Source: Petrimonas mucosa (lineage in GTDB: Bacteria > Bacteroidota > Bacteroidia > Bacteroidales > Dysgonomonadaceae). From it: a DNA stretch of 64,000 nt. The notes below the pieces were generated by a model. It was not told the DNA's origin. It did not search any database and saw only the letters and a list, made by a program, of their open reading frames with translations. Shown here in pieces: positions 40,329-50,350 of the stretch; position 1 is the first letter of the stretch; each line of letters begins with the position of its first letter. The stretch spans positions 2,845,001-2,909,000 of the forward strand of contig NZ_LT608328.1 of NCBI RefSeq assembly GCF_900095795.1, written 5' to 3'. Both the position numbers and the translations under genes were made by a program.

Positions 40329-43300
40329 GGGGTGGGAATGGTCTGATAGTGGTTCGAAAGGGTACTGTATACCAGTACCTCGATCTCGTTTGCACCCTCT
40401 TTCACCATTTCGGTAACATCCAATTCGTATGGAGGACTGATCAGGACCCCGGCCGACTGGCCGTTGACCGTCACTTCACAGGTGGCTATCACATCGCCCA
40501 GACTTAGCATCACCTGCCTGGCCCCTTCTATCTTCTCCAGTTCATACGACTGACGATAACGGATCCCGCCAGAGTAGTGGCGAAGCGCCCCCTCCTGCGA
40601 CCAATCACCGCTCTTCATCAGTCCCGTAGATGTCTTCAGCTCTATCGGGCCACACAAAACAGCCGTGCCTTGATATCCGATCTCCGTACGCACCCGGAAG
40701 GCGACTGTTGCAGTTCGTTCTCTCTTCTCACTCAATACCACCCGGTAACGGTGATCACCCATATGGTGGATCCGGCTCTTTGCAACCGGTTCCCCATCAA
40801 TCCAGAGGTCGGTCAATTCACCATGCAACGCCATGGTCATCTCCTCCAGTCCCGGCACCGCTTTAAAGCGATAGATCCACTTGTGGTAAGCACCGCCGTA
40901 AGGGTCGTACATCAAATGGCCTCCGGCACCCCAGCGCGACGACACCGCTTCAGCATAACGGGACGGCTTCTCCGGTATTGGCACCCCTTCAGGGTAGAGA
41001 AGCACCATTCCCCGCCGACGTGTATCGTTATACAATCCTGTACGGGGCTTATACTCCACCTGTTCCGATCGGTCGTATTGAACCTCCAGAAGGTGCCACC
41101 CCTTCTTCAGGTGGACAACTCCGTTGACCTCCCGGCTATCGATCCGTATTTGGCTGGGTATAACCCCCTCGGAAACGATCCGGTAGGAGCCCTTCTCAGG
41201 AGCGTAGAGATGGGTTTTGAACCGTTGATTCTCCCCCTTGTCCAGGATAAGGAAGCGGTCGTCCACCTTTCCTTTCAAACCGTGATACCCCTGTGCGCCC
41301 GGATTATCCCATACTCCATACTGCCAGGAGAAGGAGAGCGGTATCCAGGGAGTTCCATCTGCACTTGTCATGAATTGGGGACCGTAACCGTAGATACCTT
41401 CCTCCCACTTGCTGTCATCATAGTCGGGTTTCATCCAGTCACCGGCGACGCCGTTGTCCGGTGTAAAGCGGAAGGTCCGGGCTTCGGCCCCAATCATACC
41501 GTCAAAAGCCGGGAAGCGGAAATCTCCCCACTTGTTCTGAAGAGTAGGCAGCAGTTCAGTCTGCCACTCCTTTTCCAGGGCAACCGTTTGTCTCAGCTGC
41601 AAGGTTTTACTCTCCTCATCCGCCATCAGCGGCTCACCGGGCGAGAAAACAATCAGGTAGGAGTTTCCCGTCTCCCGGTTCATCCGGATGCGGGTTCCAC
41701 TCTCATCCTGCGACAATACGGGACAGACCTGTGCGGTACCGTTGTGGGCGTCCCACAACTCGACACGACCGGTAGCCCGGAAAAAAGATTCACTTCCCTT
41801 CTCCACATCCTTCACCATATAGATATCCTTGTCGCCTACCCTGCGGTGCAGCACCTTACCGGCACCATGCTCCGGCTGGAAGTCGGGAGTAATCAGACCG
41901 GCAATTTCCCGTTCCGGTGCATCTGGAATATACCACCCCACACCGCCGGCACCATTCACCTGTTTCTTTCCCGCTTTTCCTTCAGCAGCTTCGGCGGCAG
42001 TGAGACCAAACAGTTCGCGGAGTATCGTCTCCACCTCTGGATCATCCTCCCCTTTTGAAGTGGTGGCCTTGGGCAGCTTACCCGTAGCCAGCACGATCCC
42101 CCCTGCACGGTAGAATGCCAATGCCTGTAGAAGTGAGGAGTGATGCATCGCCTGCATATCGGCCATGATCAATATCTTGTAGCGTTCGTCTGCCATCTGC
42201 AGTTCGCGACCGATGATATTGGCCTCCCTCAGGGAGCGGAAATCGACAAAGTCGAAATCCAGTCCTCCATTGCTCAATTTCAACGCCAGATCGAACACAC
42301 TGTCGGGTTTCATTGAGGGATAGGCCTGTATTGCCTCAGTGGGATAGATCAGTGCAATATCACACACATGCGAACCCTGGCTCAGCAGGAAGCTCATCCG
42401 TTCGGTATAGTCGAGCCAACGTTTCATGTGGGACCAGTATGGCATCCGGAAATGGAAATCGGGTGGAGCCCACTCCCACCATCCTCCATGGGTGGAGTAG
42501 TAAAGTCCATGCATGCAGACCAGGTTTCCGCCGGCAATAAAATGGTGGTCGATCTGGTCTGTCAGCCACGCCCCCGAACTGCCCCAGCCCATGCTATGAA
42601 ACGCCTCAAGCCAGGTACGGGGACGACGGTAAAGGTGGGCAATGGAGCTGGAGACTTTAGTTTCAAGGAAGCTCGACCCTCTGGCAGGCGCATCGTTTCC
42701 GGGTGCGGTGAACCACGACATTGCCCTAAAATAGTCGATATACGCCACCGGCTCTTTTCCCCTGCCCAGGTTATCGCAACCGTACATCAACCCCCTGTCG
42801 GCATGCCACTGGTAGATCGGTTTATAGTAACGCTCCTCGGAGAGGTCCATCAACACTTCACAATAATCCATCCGGATACGGGGGGTGACGGGACCTATCC
42901 ACGCTTTCAATGCCGGCAGGTAGGGAACGATGTCGTACCCTTTTCTGCGAATAAACTCCTCGCTGAAATCGTCCGACCAGGTGAGCACACGGATGGGATA
43001 TGCAAGTTCATCCTGGAAAAAATAGTTCATCCCCGCACGGCCTGCATCATCCATTTTCTGTTCAAAACGGTTGAAATATACATCCAGCAGCTTATTGCCA
43101 TGTTCGGGATGTATCACGTAGCCCGGGGCGGTAGTGATGGTATAGACCTGGCTGACTCCTTTACCCGGGGCACTCCACCGGATGCGTCCTCCCTGGATGT
43201 TGTCGGAGAGCACCACCTTGCCTGGCCACGCCACGACAGTCAAGAGATTATCTGGAACAGGCATATCGTAGGTTTCGCCTCCCCTGAGAGTGTCCACCTT

Positions 43301-43834
43301 GATTACCAGTTCACCCTTGTAGTTCCGGAAGAGCGCCACTGTGTCCAGTTCATCCGGATAGTAGCCATTGCCGTGCCAACCCACCGTATAATCGTCGAGA
43401 CCGGCACCCAGACCGCGTCGACCTGCTTCACCCGAGAACCAGTTCCAGATCTCCCACCACTCCTCGGAGAAGACCGGCGGTACTCCCGGCTCGGTCATAC
43501 CAAAAAGGCCGTACCCATTTTTGTTCTCCAGTGTATCGATACGCGGGGAGGTGTGGATATAGCTGACCGCAAAACCGTCGACTGCAGCCGAGGAGAGAAT
43601 CTCCAACTGCTCCTGCAGTCGCTCTCTCCTGAGCGAATCGCCGTTCCACCAGTAGAAGGGGACATTGCCGTAGCCGGCAGGTGGCGAAGCAAAGTGTTTC
43701 AACAGGTCCCGGTCGTAAGTTTTATCCGGATAACCTTTCCATCTTTGCGATTGTCCGGAAACCGGAAAATAGAGTGTCATCAGCAGCAATACAACAAAAG
43801 ATCTCATTTGCCTGCTTTTTTTGTCTCTATTCAT
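40268..43834 (-). CDS. GH106-like glycoside hydrolase (probable alpha-L-rhamnosidase)
   Basis: 1188 residues, secreted (hydrophobic RSFVVLLLMTLYFPVSG followed by QSQ). Near the N-terminus NVPFYWWNGDSLRRERLQEQ and a long TIM-barrel region (EEWWEIWNWFSGEAGRRGLG, MNYFFQDELAYPIRV, RGLMYGCDNLGRGKEP, FHSMGWGSSGAWLTDQIDHH) match the large GH106 architecture; the C-terminus has jelly-roll domains (VMLSLGDVIATCEVTVNGQS) and ends GAGLIGPVSLSVYE, as in GH106. Substrate is inferred only from the family. An alternative start is Met10 (43807). It lies 33 bases after the beta-barrel gene in the same direction. No SusC/SusD pair is visible in the window. Confidence 0.7.
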   Translation of the reverse strand: MNRDKKSRQMRSFVVLLLMTLYFPVSGQSQRWKGYPDKTYDRDLLKHFASPPAGYGNVPFYWWNGDSLRRERLQEQLEILSSAAVDGFAVSYIHTSPRIDTLENKNGYGLFGMTEPGVPPVFSEEWWEIWNWFSGEAGRRGLGAGLDDYTVGWHGNGYYPDELDTVALFRNYKGELVIKVDTLRGGETYDMPVPDNLLTVVAWPGKVVLSDNIQGGRIRWSAPGKGVSQVYTITTAPGYVIHPEHGNKLLDVYFNRFEQKMDDAGRAGMNYFFQDELAYPIRVLTWSDDFSEEFIRRKGYDIVPYLPALKAWIGPVTPRIRMDYCEVLMDLSEERYYKPIYQWHADRGLMYGCDNLGRGKEPVAYIDYFRAMSWFTAPGNDAPARGSSFLETKVSSSIAHLYRRPRTWLEAFHSMGWGSSGAWLTDQIDHHFIAGGNLVCMHGLYYSTHGGWWEWAPPDFHFRMPYWSHMKRWLDYTERMSFLLSQGSHVCDIALIYPTEAIQAYPSMKPDSVFDLALKLSNGGLDFDFVDFRSLREANIIGRELQMADERYKILIMADMQAMHHSSLLQALAFYRAGGIVLATGKLPKATTSKGEDDPEVETILRELFGLTAAEAAEGKAGKKQVNGAGGVGWYIPDAPEREIAGLITPDFQPEHGAGKVLHRRVGDKDIYMVKDVEKGSESFFRATGRVELWDAHNGTAQVCPVLSQDESGTRIRMNRETGNSYLIVFSPGEPLMADEESKTLQLRQTVALEKEWQTELLPTLQNKWGDFRFPAFDGMIGAEARTFRFTPDNGVAGDWMKPDYDDSKWEEGIYGYGPQFMTSADGTPWIPLSFSWQYGVWDNPGAQGYHGLKGKVDDRFLILDKGENQRFKTHLYAPEKGSYRIVSEGVIPSQIRIDSREVNGVVHLKKGWHLLEVQYDRSEQVEYKPRTGLYNDTRRRGMVLLYPEGVPIPEKPSRYAEAVSSRWGAGGHLMYDPYGGAYHKWIYRFKAVPGLEEMTMALHGELTDLWIDGEPVAKSRIHHMGDHRYRVVLSEKRERTATVAFRVRTEIGYQGTAVLCGPIELKTSTGLMKSGDWSQEGALRHYSGGIRYRQSYELEKIEGARQVMLSLGDVIATCEVTVNGQSAGVLISPPYELDVTEMVKEGANEIEVLVYSTLSNHYQTIPTPYRGDPGAGLIGPVSLSVYE

Positions 43835-43867
43835 CTCAAGTATTGTTAAGGATATGAGCCTCTCTGC

Positions 43868-45568
43868 TTAGAACTTGAATGTGAATCCCCCCATCACGTT
43901 AAATCCCTGCGCCGGATATCCGTACCAGATATCATACTTCTGGAGCAACAGATTATTGGCCTTCAACTGAATAGAGAACGATTCATTGATATTGTAATGG
44001 GCTCCGAGATTGAGGTCGTTGATGTTGTCCATCTTCACGTTGTCGTCGTTGAAGTAAGACCATCTGTCGCCGGCAAAATAATAGTTGAGCAAGAGCTCCA
44101 GGTTGCTCATGACAGCATATGTGGCCTGAATGCCGGCTTCGAATCCCGGTTTGCCGTAAGCTTTTGCATCGGTGATGCCGGTCTCCTCAACAGTGTAGAT
44201 ACTCTTTTTTACCCGTACCGATAGATCGAGAGGCGACCAGATATTGGAACGGATCATTCCTCCAACATGGGTATGCGCCAGGTTTGTGTAAAGAGGCTTC
44301 AACGACTCTCTGAACAGAACCGGCATATCTGCTGCTCCGTTATAGATCCATCCATCCATGATCCACAAATGGTCGTCGTCGGTTTTCCTGAATCCGCCAA
44401 AAAGATCAAACCTGAATCCGCTGACCTCGCCTATCCTGGCTCCGGCCTCGAGATCGACAATCGAGAATGATGATCTCACCTGTGTCATCGGTGTCACGTA
44501 ACGCACCTCGCTCATCACATCGAGAAAACTGTTATCGTCGATCCCCCCCTTTATGTTTGCGTAGAGGGAAGAGTGGTCGGCCACCTTCAGGTCCAGCTCA
44601 ACATTCGGTGCAACCCTGAATTTTGTGCCTCCAGACATCTGGAACTGCAGGTCGGCTCCCAAACGGGCTTTCCAGCTCAATCCGCTGAATGCGACAAAAG
44701 GATTGGCACTCAAGATGGAGAGGTTGTCAAACTCTCCCGAATAGAAAACGCCGAGGAACTTACCGTCAACCCCTACCCGGGTGTCACCCTCCTGGTATGG
44801 CTTGTCGATTCCTATTCCCAAATCGATATAATTTCCCTTCAGTCCGTCACTCGTCGGTGTGAGACCATAGCCGGTGGCGAAGTTCCGGTAATCGAAAGAT
44901 CCGCTGTAATTGACACGGTCCGATCTGTCCGACTCCATCCCCAATCCCAGGTTGAAAACGCCCAGCGTCTGGTTCTCATTGTCGTAATGACGGTCGTTCC
45001 CGAAAGTATTGCCGTAATAGTTGAACGCGGTGTGCGAATAGGCTGCCTTGAGATCAAGCTTGAATGTACTGAGAAGATGTCCGTATCGGAGCTGTCCCGC
45101 ATTCTCCATAAAAAAGGCCTTGTTGTCGGCCGGCTCACTCTCCTGCACGTAGGAGATGTCACCTCCGGTTGAACTGTGCAGAAAATTGACTGTCAGACTG
45201 TTCTTTTCGTTTTCCACCAGCCGGTATCCAAGGACTCCGTCGATATTGGCATAATTTCCGGCACCAAGCGAAACATATCCCCTTTTCGTATTGTAAGGGA
45301 TAGCCGTCATTATATCGGCCGGATTGGGAACAGCAATTTCCAACGGCGGGGTAGTTCTGCCTGCCCATGATGAATAACCGGTATTGGCCTTCTTGATTGC
45401 AGGTTGCGGAACTGCCGGCAATGAATTGATCTTGTTGGCATCCTGCAGTGTGGGGTTGAACTCACGTTGCAGCTCCATCTGACGGCGCAACAACGAATCC
45501 TGTTGTTGTGCAAAAACCCCGGTCGAAACCAGTAACAGGGCTATACTGTATATTGTCTTTTTCATCAT
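43868..45568 (-). CDS. Outer-membrane beta-barrel protein, TonB-receptor-like without plug
   Basis: 566 residues. Signal peptide MMKKTIYSIALLLVSTGVFA then QQQDSLLRRQMELQREFNPT. The rest alternates amphipathic strands with frequent aromatic ends (RGYVSLGAGNYANIDGVLGY; LDLKAAYSHTAFNYYGNTFG; FSIQLKANNLLLQKYDIWYG) and ends in GFTFKF, a C-terminal aromatic typical of Omp85/BamA-inserted barrels. No plug domain or TonB box is seen, so it is not a full TonB-dependent transporter. It is 17 bases downstream of the TPR gene, and the two are likely to work together at the outer membrane. Substrate unknown. Confidence 0.65.
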   Translation of the reverse strand: MMKKTIYSIALLLVSTGVFAQQQDSLLRRQMELQREFNPTLQDANKINSLPAVPQPAIKKANTGYSSWAGRTTPPLEIAVPNPADIMTAIPYNTKRGYVSLGAGNYANIDGVLGYRLVENEKNSLTVNFLHSSTGGDISYVQESEPADNKAFFMENAGQLRYGHLLSTFKLDLKAAYSHTAFNYYGNTFGNDRHYDNENQTLGVFNLGLGMESDRSDRVNYSGSFDYRNFATGYGLTPTSDGLKGNYIDLGIGIDKPYQEGDTRVGVDGKFLGVFYSGEFDNLSILSANPFVAFSGLSWKARLGADLQFQMSGGTKFRVAPNVELDLKVADHSSLYANIKGGIDDNSFLDVMSEVRYVTPMTQVRSSFSIVDLEAGARIGEVSGFRFDLFGGFRKTDDDHLWIMDGWIYNGAADMPVLFRESLKPLYTNLAHTHVGGMIRSNIWSPLDLSVRVKKSIYTVEETGITDAKAYGKPGFEAGIQATYAVMSNLELLLNYYFAGDRWSYFNDDNVKMDNINDLNLGAHYNINESFSIQLKANNLLLQKYDIWYGYPAQGFNVMGGFTFKF

Positions 45569-45585
45569 CCGTTTTCAATTGAAAG

Positions 45586-48579
45586 TTATAGATTGCTTAA
45601 TCGCTCGTTGATCATTTGCTGAATATCAGCCTCGGCACCTTTATAATTGTTCTTCAGGCTTTCAAGGTATTGTTTGGCCTGGAATTCATCACCCTTTGCC
45701 CTGTAGGTATCCGACAGGACAATCAGTGCACGGGCCATCCAGTACTGATGGGGCGTGCCCTTCTGCATGAACGCCTTCACCTGCGATTCGGCCCTGTCGT
45801 ACGACTTCCACCGGTAGTAGGTATCGGCGAGGATAAATTGCGCCTCGGCTCCATATACGTTTCGGGTATCCTGTGCGAGAAGCTGGAAATCCTCCATCGC
45901 TTTCTCCACCTCGTTGACCTGCTGTAGCGATTTTCCTCGCAGGTATCTTGCCTCTGCAGACACTTCGGGCGAAAGGTTGGCATTGGCCAGCAGGGTTGTT
46001 GCCGCTCGTGCCGCCTCGTGGTAGCTGCCTAACCGGTATTGTGTGCGGACAATACCCATCTGTCCCGTTTGCTGGCTATTCTGGTTCCGACCGGAGTTTG
46101 CCAGCCTGGAGTAATCGGCCAGCGCCTGATTAAGGTTCCCGTTGTTATATTCGTAAGCTGAGAGATAGATCAACGCATCGTCGAGGTATTTGACACTGTT
46201 GGCATCGGCCACTTTTCTGAAATAGGATGCAGCCTGTTGCTTGTTGCCATTCCCGTCGGCAATGAGTCCCAGGTAGTAGTTGGCATCTGTATGGTAAGCT
46301 CCGTTGGGATAACTTTGCAGGTAACGCAGCATGGCCGATTCGGCTTCTGACTTGGACCCGCGCATGTAGACACTTTCGGCAGCCAGGTAAGTGAGGGAAT
46401 CCTGGCGCGACACCGTGATACGCATTCCTCCCGGCAACGAGTTGGCGTAGTTGACATATGACTCGATGTCATTGAGTTCACTGTAGACAGTTTCGAGCGA
46501 CAACAGGGCGGTTTTGGCATCGTCCGTACCGGGAAATTTGGAGATCACATTCTTGTATGCAGTGATGCTGTTCTGGTAATTTCCGGTATTATAATAGAGT
46601 TGACCCAACTGGATGCCGGCCTGGCTCGACAAGGCACTGTTGGGATAGTTCGAGACCAGCTGTTGCAATACGTTTATCGCTTCACCTTCACGGTTCATCA
46701 TCACCAGTGCGCGACTCTTTTCGTAGAGGGCATCATCGATATACTGGGAGTTGGGATAACGACGCATCAGATCGTCCAGCGCATCTACCTTGCCCTGGTA
46801 ATTGCGTTGCAGTCCCATCACGAATGCCTTCTGGTAAGCTGCATAATCGGCCGCAGCGGGGTTGGCCGCAGCGGCTACACTGTAAAAACGCTCTGCTTCC
46901 GCAAAATTGCGGTTATAGTAGTAGCAGTCGCCTATCCGGTTATGGGCATCGGCAAATTCAATCCGGCTCTTGTTGTTCTCGGCAGCAACATATTGCTGAA
47001 ATGCAGCGACTGCCGATGAGAACTGGTTTTGCTTGAATCGGGCGTAACCGAGGTTATACCAGCCCATGGCATAGTTTTCATCGGCCGGTGATGCCTTTTG
47101 GGTGAAAACCTGAAAATCGGAAGCAGCATTCGGATAATTGCCCATACGATAATGTGCCTCACCACGCCAGTAATAGGAGTTGTTCCGGGCTTTAAGATCA
47201 TAATCACCCATGCCAATGGCATTGTTGAAATATTGTACCGCCCCGTTCATGTCGCCATTGATAAACTCCTGAGCTCCCAGCTGGAAAAGGACCATCTGTT
47301 TTGCCTCCAGGATACGGCGACCGGGTCGCGATATGCGGTTTATGGCCGCAAGGGCTGCCTGGTAATCCTTGGTGGTGAGAAAAGTCTCCGCCAGAATATC
47401 GTTTACCTGATCGGTATATGGTGAAGCGGGAAACTCCTTGAGGAAATTTTCGAAAAGCGTGATAGACTCGCTGAAGACCGAAAAGTTGGTTTCATGTGCC
47501 AGCAGAGCATAATTGAACATGGCGGTTTCACGGACCTTCGGATCGAAATTGTCGCGTGAAGCAGCTTCAAAAGCCATTTGCGCCTGCTGCTTCTCTCCCA
47601 GCTTCAAACGGGTTTGTCCTATTTGCAACAGAGCGTTTTGGGTAAGCGCATCCCGTTCGCCAACCGCCTTTTGAAACATTTGTACCGCTTCGTTATACTT
47701 TCTGGCCTCCACGTAGGAGAGTCCCATGAAATAGGCATCCCCCCGCAACGGTTGGGCAGTGGCGGCAAAATAGTTCTCGTAATAGGGGATGGCAGTAGTT
47801 GTCTTTCCCTGACGATAGAGACTGTTGCCCAGTATGCGGTACATCTCGGTAGCGTGTTCACTGCGCGGATAGCTGTTCAGAAACGATTCCGCGAGACGGA
47901 CAGCTTCATCCAGTCTGTTATTGAAGAAGGTGGATTGCGCAGAGTAGAAAGCTACCTGCTCCCCGAACTCGGGATGGTTGCGCAGTGACTCGAAACGGCT
48001 CAGGGCTGCTTCATATTTACCGGTAGAATAATCGATATACCCTGCGTAGAAATTGCCGGCATCACGATATTTTCTGCTGTTCTTCGAGAGCAGGCCAAAG
48101 AGCCGGTAGGCCTCCTCCCTGTTGCCCAGTTGCAGATTGGCATAGGCGCTCCGGAAACTGAACTCCTCCTGTTCTGCCGGTATCAGGTAATCCAGATCGG
48201 CCTGATCGAACCAGAAACGGGCCAGTTTCCACTCTTTTTTATCAAAATGAGAAGAGCCAATCAAAAATTTCAATCTATGGTGGTAGATAGATTCAGGATA
48301 CTCGTCCAGGAACTCCTTCATCCGGTCACCGCTATTCTCCACCCCCTTGTAGAAGGATGAAACGGCAATCATATATTTCGCCTCCTCCTTAAGCAGACGG
48401 TCGCTGCTTACCGGAACATACTGCAATAACAACTCCTGGGCACCGGTGTAGTTTCCCTCCAGAAACATCTCCTTTCCCTGGTTGAATAGCTTCAGGGGCT
48501 GGTGGTGGTAAACTGTCCGCTGTGCCATTGTCAGGTGTATTGCAAGGACAAATGATAACAGGAAGATCGTTTTTTTCAT
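45586..48579 (-). CDS. Periplasmic tetratricopeptide-repeat protein
   Basis: 997 residues. Signal peptide (MKKTIFLLSFVLAIHLTMAQ). Nearly the whole mature protein is TPR and TPR-like helical pairs: GKEMFLEGNYTGAQELLLQY, KTTTAIPYYENYFAATAQPL, RFKQNQFSSAVAAFQQYVAA, GQLYYNTGNYQNSITAYKNV, GLIADGNGNKQQAASYFRKV are examples; I count more than a dozen. Such scaffolds bind partners, as YbgF/BamD-like proteins do. The gene-pair with the beta-barrel suggests a periplasmic partner of that outer-membrane protein. An ATG 8 codons upstream is rejected because the signal peptide begins at 48579. Confidence 0.75.
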   Translation of the reverse strand: MKKTIFLLSFVLAIHLTMAQRTVYHHQPLKLFNQGKEMFLEGNYTGAQELLLQYVPVSSDRLLKEEAKYMIAVSSFYKGVENSGDRMKEFLDEYPESIYHHRLKFLIGSSHFDKKEWKLARFWFDQADLDYLIPAEQEEFSFRSAYANLQLGNREEAYRLFGLLSKNSRKYRDAGNFYAGYIDYSTGKYEAALSRFESLRNHPEFGEQVAFYSAQSTFFNNRLDEAVRLAESFLNSYPRSEHATEMYRILGNSLYRQGKTTTAIPYYENYFAATAQPLRGDAYFMGLSYVEARKYNEAVQMFQKAVGERDALTQNALLQIGQTRLKLGEKQQAQMAFEAASRDNFDPKVRETAMFNYALLAHETNFSVFSESITLFENFLKEFPASPYTDQVNDILAETFLTTKDYQAALAAINRISRPGRRILEAKQMVLFQLGAQEFINGDMNGAVQYFNNAIGMGDYDLKARNNSYYWRGEAHYRMGNYPNAASDFQVFTQKASPADENYAMGWYNLGYARFKQNQFSSAVAAFQQYVAAENNKSRIEFADAHNRIGDCYYYNRNFAEAERFYSVAAAANPAAADYAAYQKAFVMGLQRNYQGKVDALDDLMRRYPNSQYIDDALYEKSRALVMMNREGEAINVLQQLVSNYPNSALSSQAGIQLGQLYYNTGNYQNSITAYKNVISKFPGTDDAKTALLSLETVYSELNDIESYVNYANSLPGGMRITVSRQDSLTYLAAESVYMRGSKSEAESAMLRYLQSYPNGAYHTDANYYLGLIADGNGNKQQAASYFRKVADANSVKYLDDALIYLSAYEYNNGNLNQALADYSRLANSGRNQNSQQTGQMGIVRTQYRLGSYHEAARAATTLLANANLSPEVSAEARYLRGKSLQQVNEVEKAMEDFQLLAQDTRNVYGAEAQFILADTYYRWKSYDRAESQVKAFMQKGTPHQYWMARALIVLSDTYRAKGDEFQAKQYLESLKNNYKGAEADIQQMINERLSNL

Positions 48580-48710
48580 ACGACTAAAATTATTTATTTT
48601 CAACGGTTCGCATAAAACCCGATATGCTCTCTACCGGAATGAACAGGCACTCCTTTCATTTCATGCGTCAATCAGATTCACTTCAATTTTTTTTACAGAC
48701 TCATTAAATT

Positions 48711-49232
48711 CTAAATATCTGCCAATATCTTTTCAATTCCCTTACGGATTGAGACCAGTCCGAAATCGGCCGGATGAAGTCTCTCTTTTTTGATAAAGAA
48801 GAGGTCCGACACATCATCCATCGGCTTCATCTCACTTACATCCGACACCCTGCATCGAAAGAAAAGATCCATCGTGTGCACTTCGAATCCCGAATATAGG
48901 TAAATATTCGGAATGGAGAAAAGGTAGTGTGGCGCAGAGATCAACAATCCCGTCTCTTCCTGGATCTCGCGGACAACAGCCTCTTCCGCCGTCTCATACA
49001 TGTCCACAAATCCGCCAGGGAGATCGAAGGTTCCCTTTGCCGGCTCTTTTGCTCTCCTGGCGATCAACAGTTCACCCTTTTCATTTTCAATCAGCGCCAC
49101 AACTGCCGCAGACGAATTGAAGTAGTAGGTGAATCCGCACTCCGCACACCTCTTCGACTTCATGTTGTTCTCGAAAAAGTGCGGTGAACCGCACTTGGGG
49201 CAAAAATTAAACTGTTGCAGGGGGTGTTTCAT
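48711..49232 (-). CDS. Nudix hydrolase with N-terminal zinc ribbon
   Basis: 173 residues. A zinc ribbon (CPKCGS and CAECGF, residues about 11-34) is followed by a Nudix domain; the Nudix box is GGFVDMYETAEEAVVREIQE then ETGL, with the REIQEE metal-binding core intact. Zinc ribbon plus Nudix is seen in NudC-type NAD/RNA decapping and ADP-sugar hydrolases; exact substrate cannot be told. The start overlaps the mrp stop as ATGA. Confidence 0.85.
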   Translation of the reverse strand: MKHPLQQFNFCPKCGSPHFFENNMKSKRCAECGFTYYFNSSAAVVALIENEKGELLIARRAKEPAKGTFDLPGGFVDMYETAEEAVVREIQEETGLLISAPHYLFSIPNIYLYSGFEVHTMDLFFRCRVSDVSEMKPMDDVSDLFFIKKERLHPADFGLVSIRKGIEKILADI

Positions 49233-50344
49233 CTTGTCGTTACCTCCACAATTCCTGTTTTAGGCAGTTCCCGGTTGCGTTTTTCAACCGCCTCCACCAC
49301 ATTATCGGCCAGATGGGCAAAAGCCATGCCTGTAATGGTATCGGGATTAAGCGCCACCGGTTGTCCGTCGTCGCCCCCCTCCCTGATGGACTGTACGATG
49401 GGAATCTGACCCAGCAGGGCATATCCGTTCTGTTCGGCCAACTGCTTACATCCATCCTTTCCAAAGATATAGTATCTATTTTCGGGCAATTCGGCAGGAG
49501 TAAACCATGCCATGTTTTCTACCAGCCCCAAGATGGGCACATTCACCTTCTCCCCCGTGAACATGCTGATCCCCTTACGGGCATCGGCCAAGGCCACCTC
49601 CTGCGGAGTACTTACTATAACGGCTCCGGTAATGGGAAGAGTCTGAACCAGTGTCAAATGGATATCACTCGTCCCCGGAGGGAAGTCGATCAGAAAATAG
49701 TCCAGTTCGCCCCAGTCGGCATCGGCAATAAGTTGTTTCAGCGCATTGCTCGCCATGGCACCGCGCCATACCACGGCATCCTCCTTCTTGACGAAAAATC
49801 CGATGGAAAGCATCTTGATTCCGTAATTCTCAACGGGAACTATCAAATCCCGACCGTCAACATTCTCAGTATAGACGGGAACATCTTCAACACCAAGCAT
49901 CCGGGGGACAGATGGGCCGAAAATATCGGCATCGAGCAATCCCACCTTGTAACCCTTCTGGGCAAGTGCAATGGCCAGGTTCGTGCACACGGTGCTCTTC
50001 CCCACTCCTCCCTTTCCAGATGCCACGGCAACAATGTTCTTCACTTCAGGCAACAGTTCGGGCAGAGCTGGCCTCGGCGGCTGTTTCGACTTCACCGAGA
50101 TGTTGCCCTTAATCTCGATATCGGGATCGGCATAAGTTAGAATTGCCTGTTCAGCCATCTTGACCAGCGACTTGATGAACGGGTCGTGCTGTTTTTCGGT
50201 GACAAGCGAAAAACTGACCTTCATTCCGTCAATACGGATATCATCTTCCACCATTCCGGCAGATACGATATCCTGTCCCGTTCCCGGGTAGCGCACATGT
50301 TTGAGTGCGTCGATAATCAATTGAGGATATATAGCCATATGCAT
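49229..50344 (-). CDS. mrp: Mrp/NBP35-type P-loop ATPase for iron-sulfur cluster delivery
   Basis: 371 residues. An N-terminal MIP18/DUF59-like domain (about 1-90) precedes the ParA/Mrp ATPase: deviant Walker A in VASGKGGVGKSTVCTNLAIA, DADIFGPSVPRMLG, LIDFPPGTSDIHLTL, and GLVENMAWF. The usual CxxC cluster-binding motif after that segment is absent: the sequence reads FTPAELPENRYYIFGKDG. So cluster transfer by the classical mechanism is uncertain. An alternative start is Met3 (50338). Between trmB and the Nudix gene. Confidence 0.85.
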   Translation of the reverse strand: MHMAIYPQLIIDALKHVRYPGTGQDIVSAGMVEDDIRIDGMKVSFSLVTEKQHDPFIKSLVKMAEQAILTYADPDIEIKGNISVKSKQPPRPALPELLPEVKNIVAVASGKGGVGKSTVCTNLAIALAQKGYKVGLLDADIFGPSVPRMLGVEDVPVYTENVDGRDLIVPVENYGIKMLSIGFFVKKEDAVVWRGAMASNALKQLIADADWGELDYFLIDFPPGTSDIHLTLVQTLPITGAVIVSTPQEVALADARKGISMFTGEKVNVPILGLVENMAWFTPAELPENRYYIFGKDGCKQLAEQNGYALLGQIPIVQSIREGGDDGQPVALNPDTITGMAFAHLADNVVEAVEKRNRELPKTGIVEVTTR

Positions 50345-50350
50345 TTTTAT

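Noticed and set aside
40577-43849. Two 493-codon open frames on the plus strand opposite the GH106-like gene (40577-42058 and 42368-43849)
   Set aside because: Antisense to a well-supported CDS; the translations lack domain features, have no good start context, and arise from the codon pattern of the true gene.
43868-45568. Calling the outer-membrane barrel a SusC/TonB-dependent transporter
   Set aside because: No plug domain and no SusD neighbour; only the barrel character is supported.
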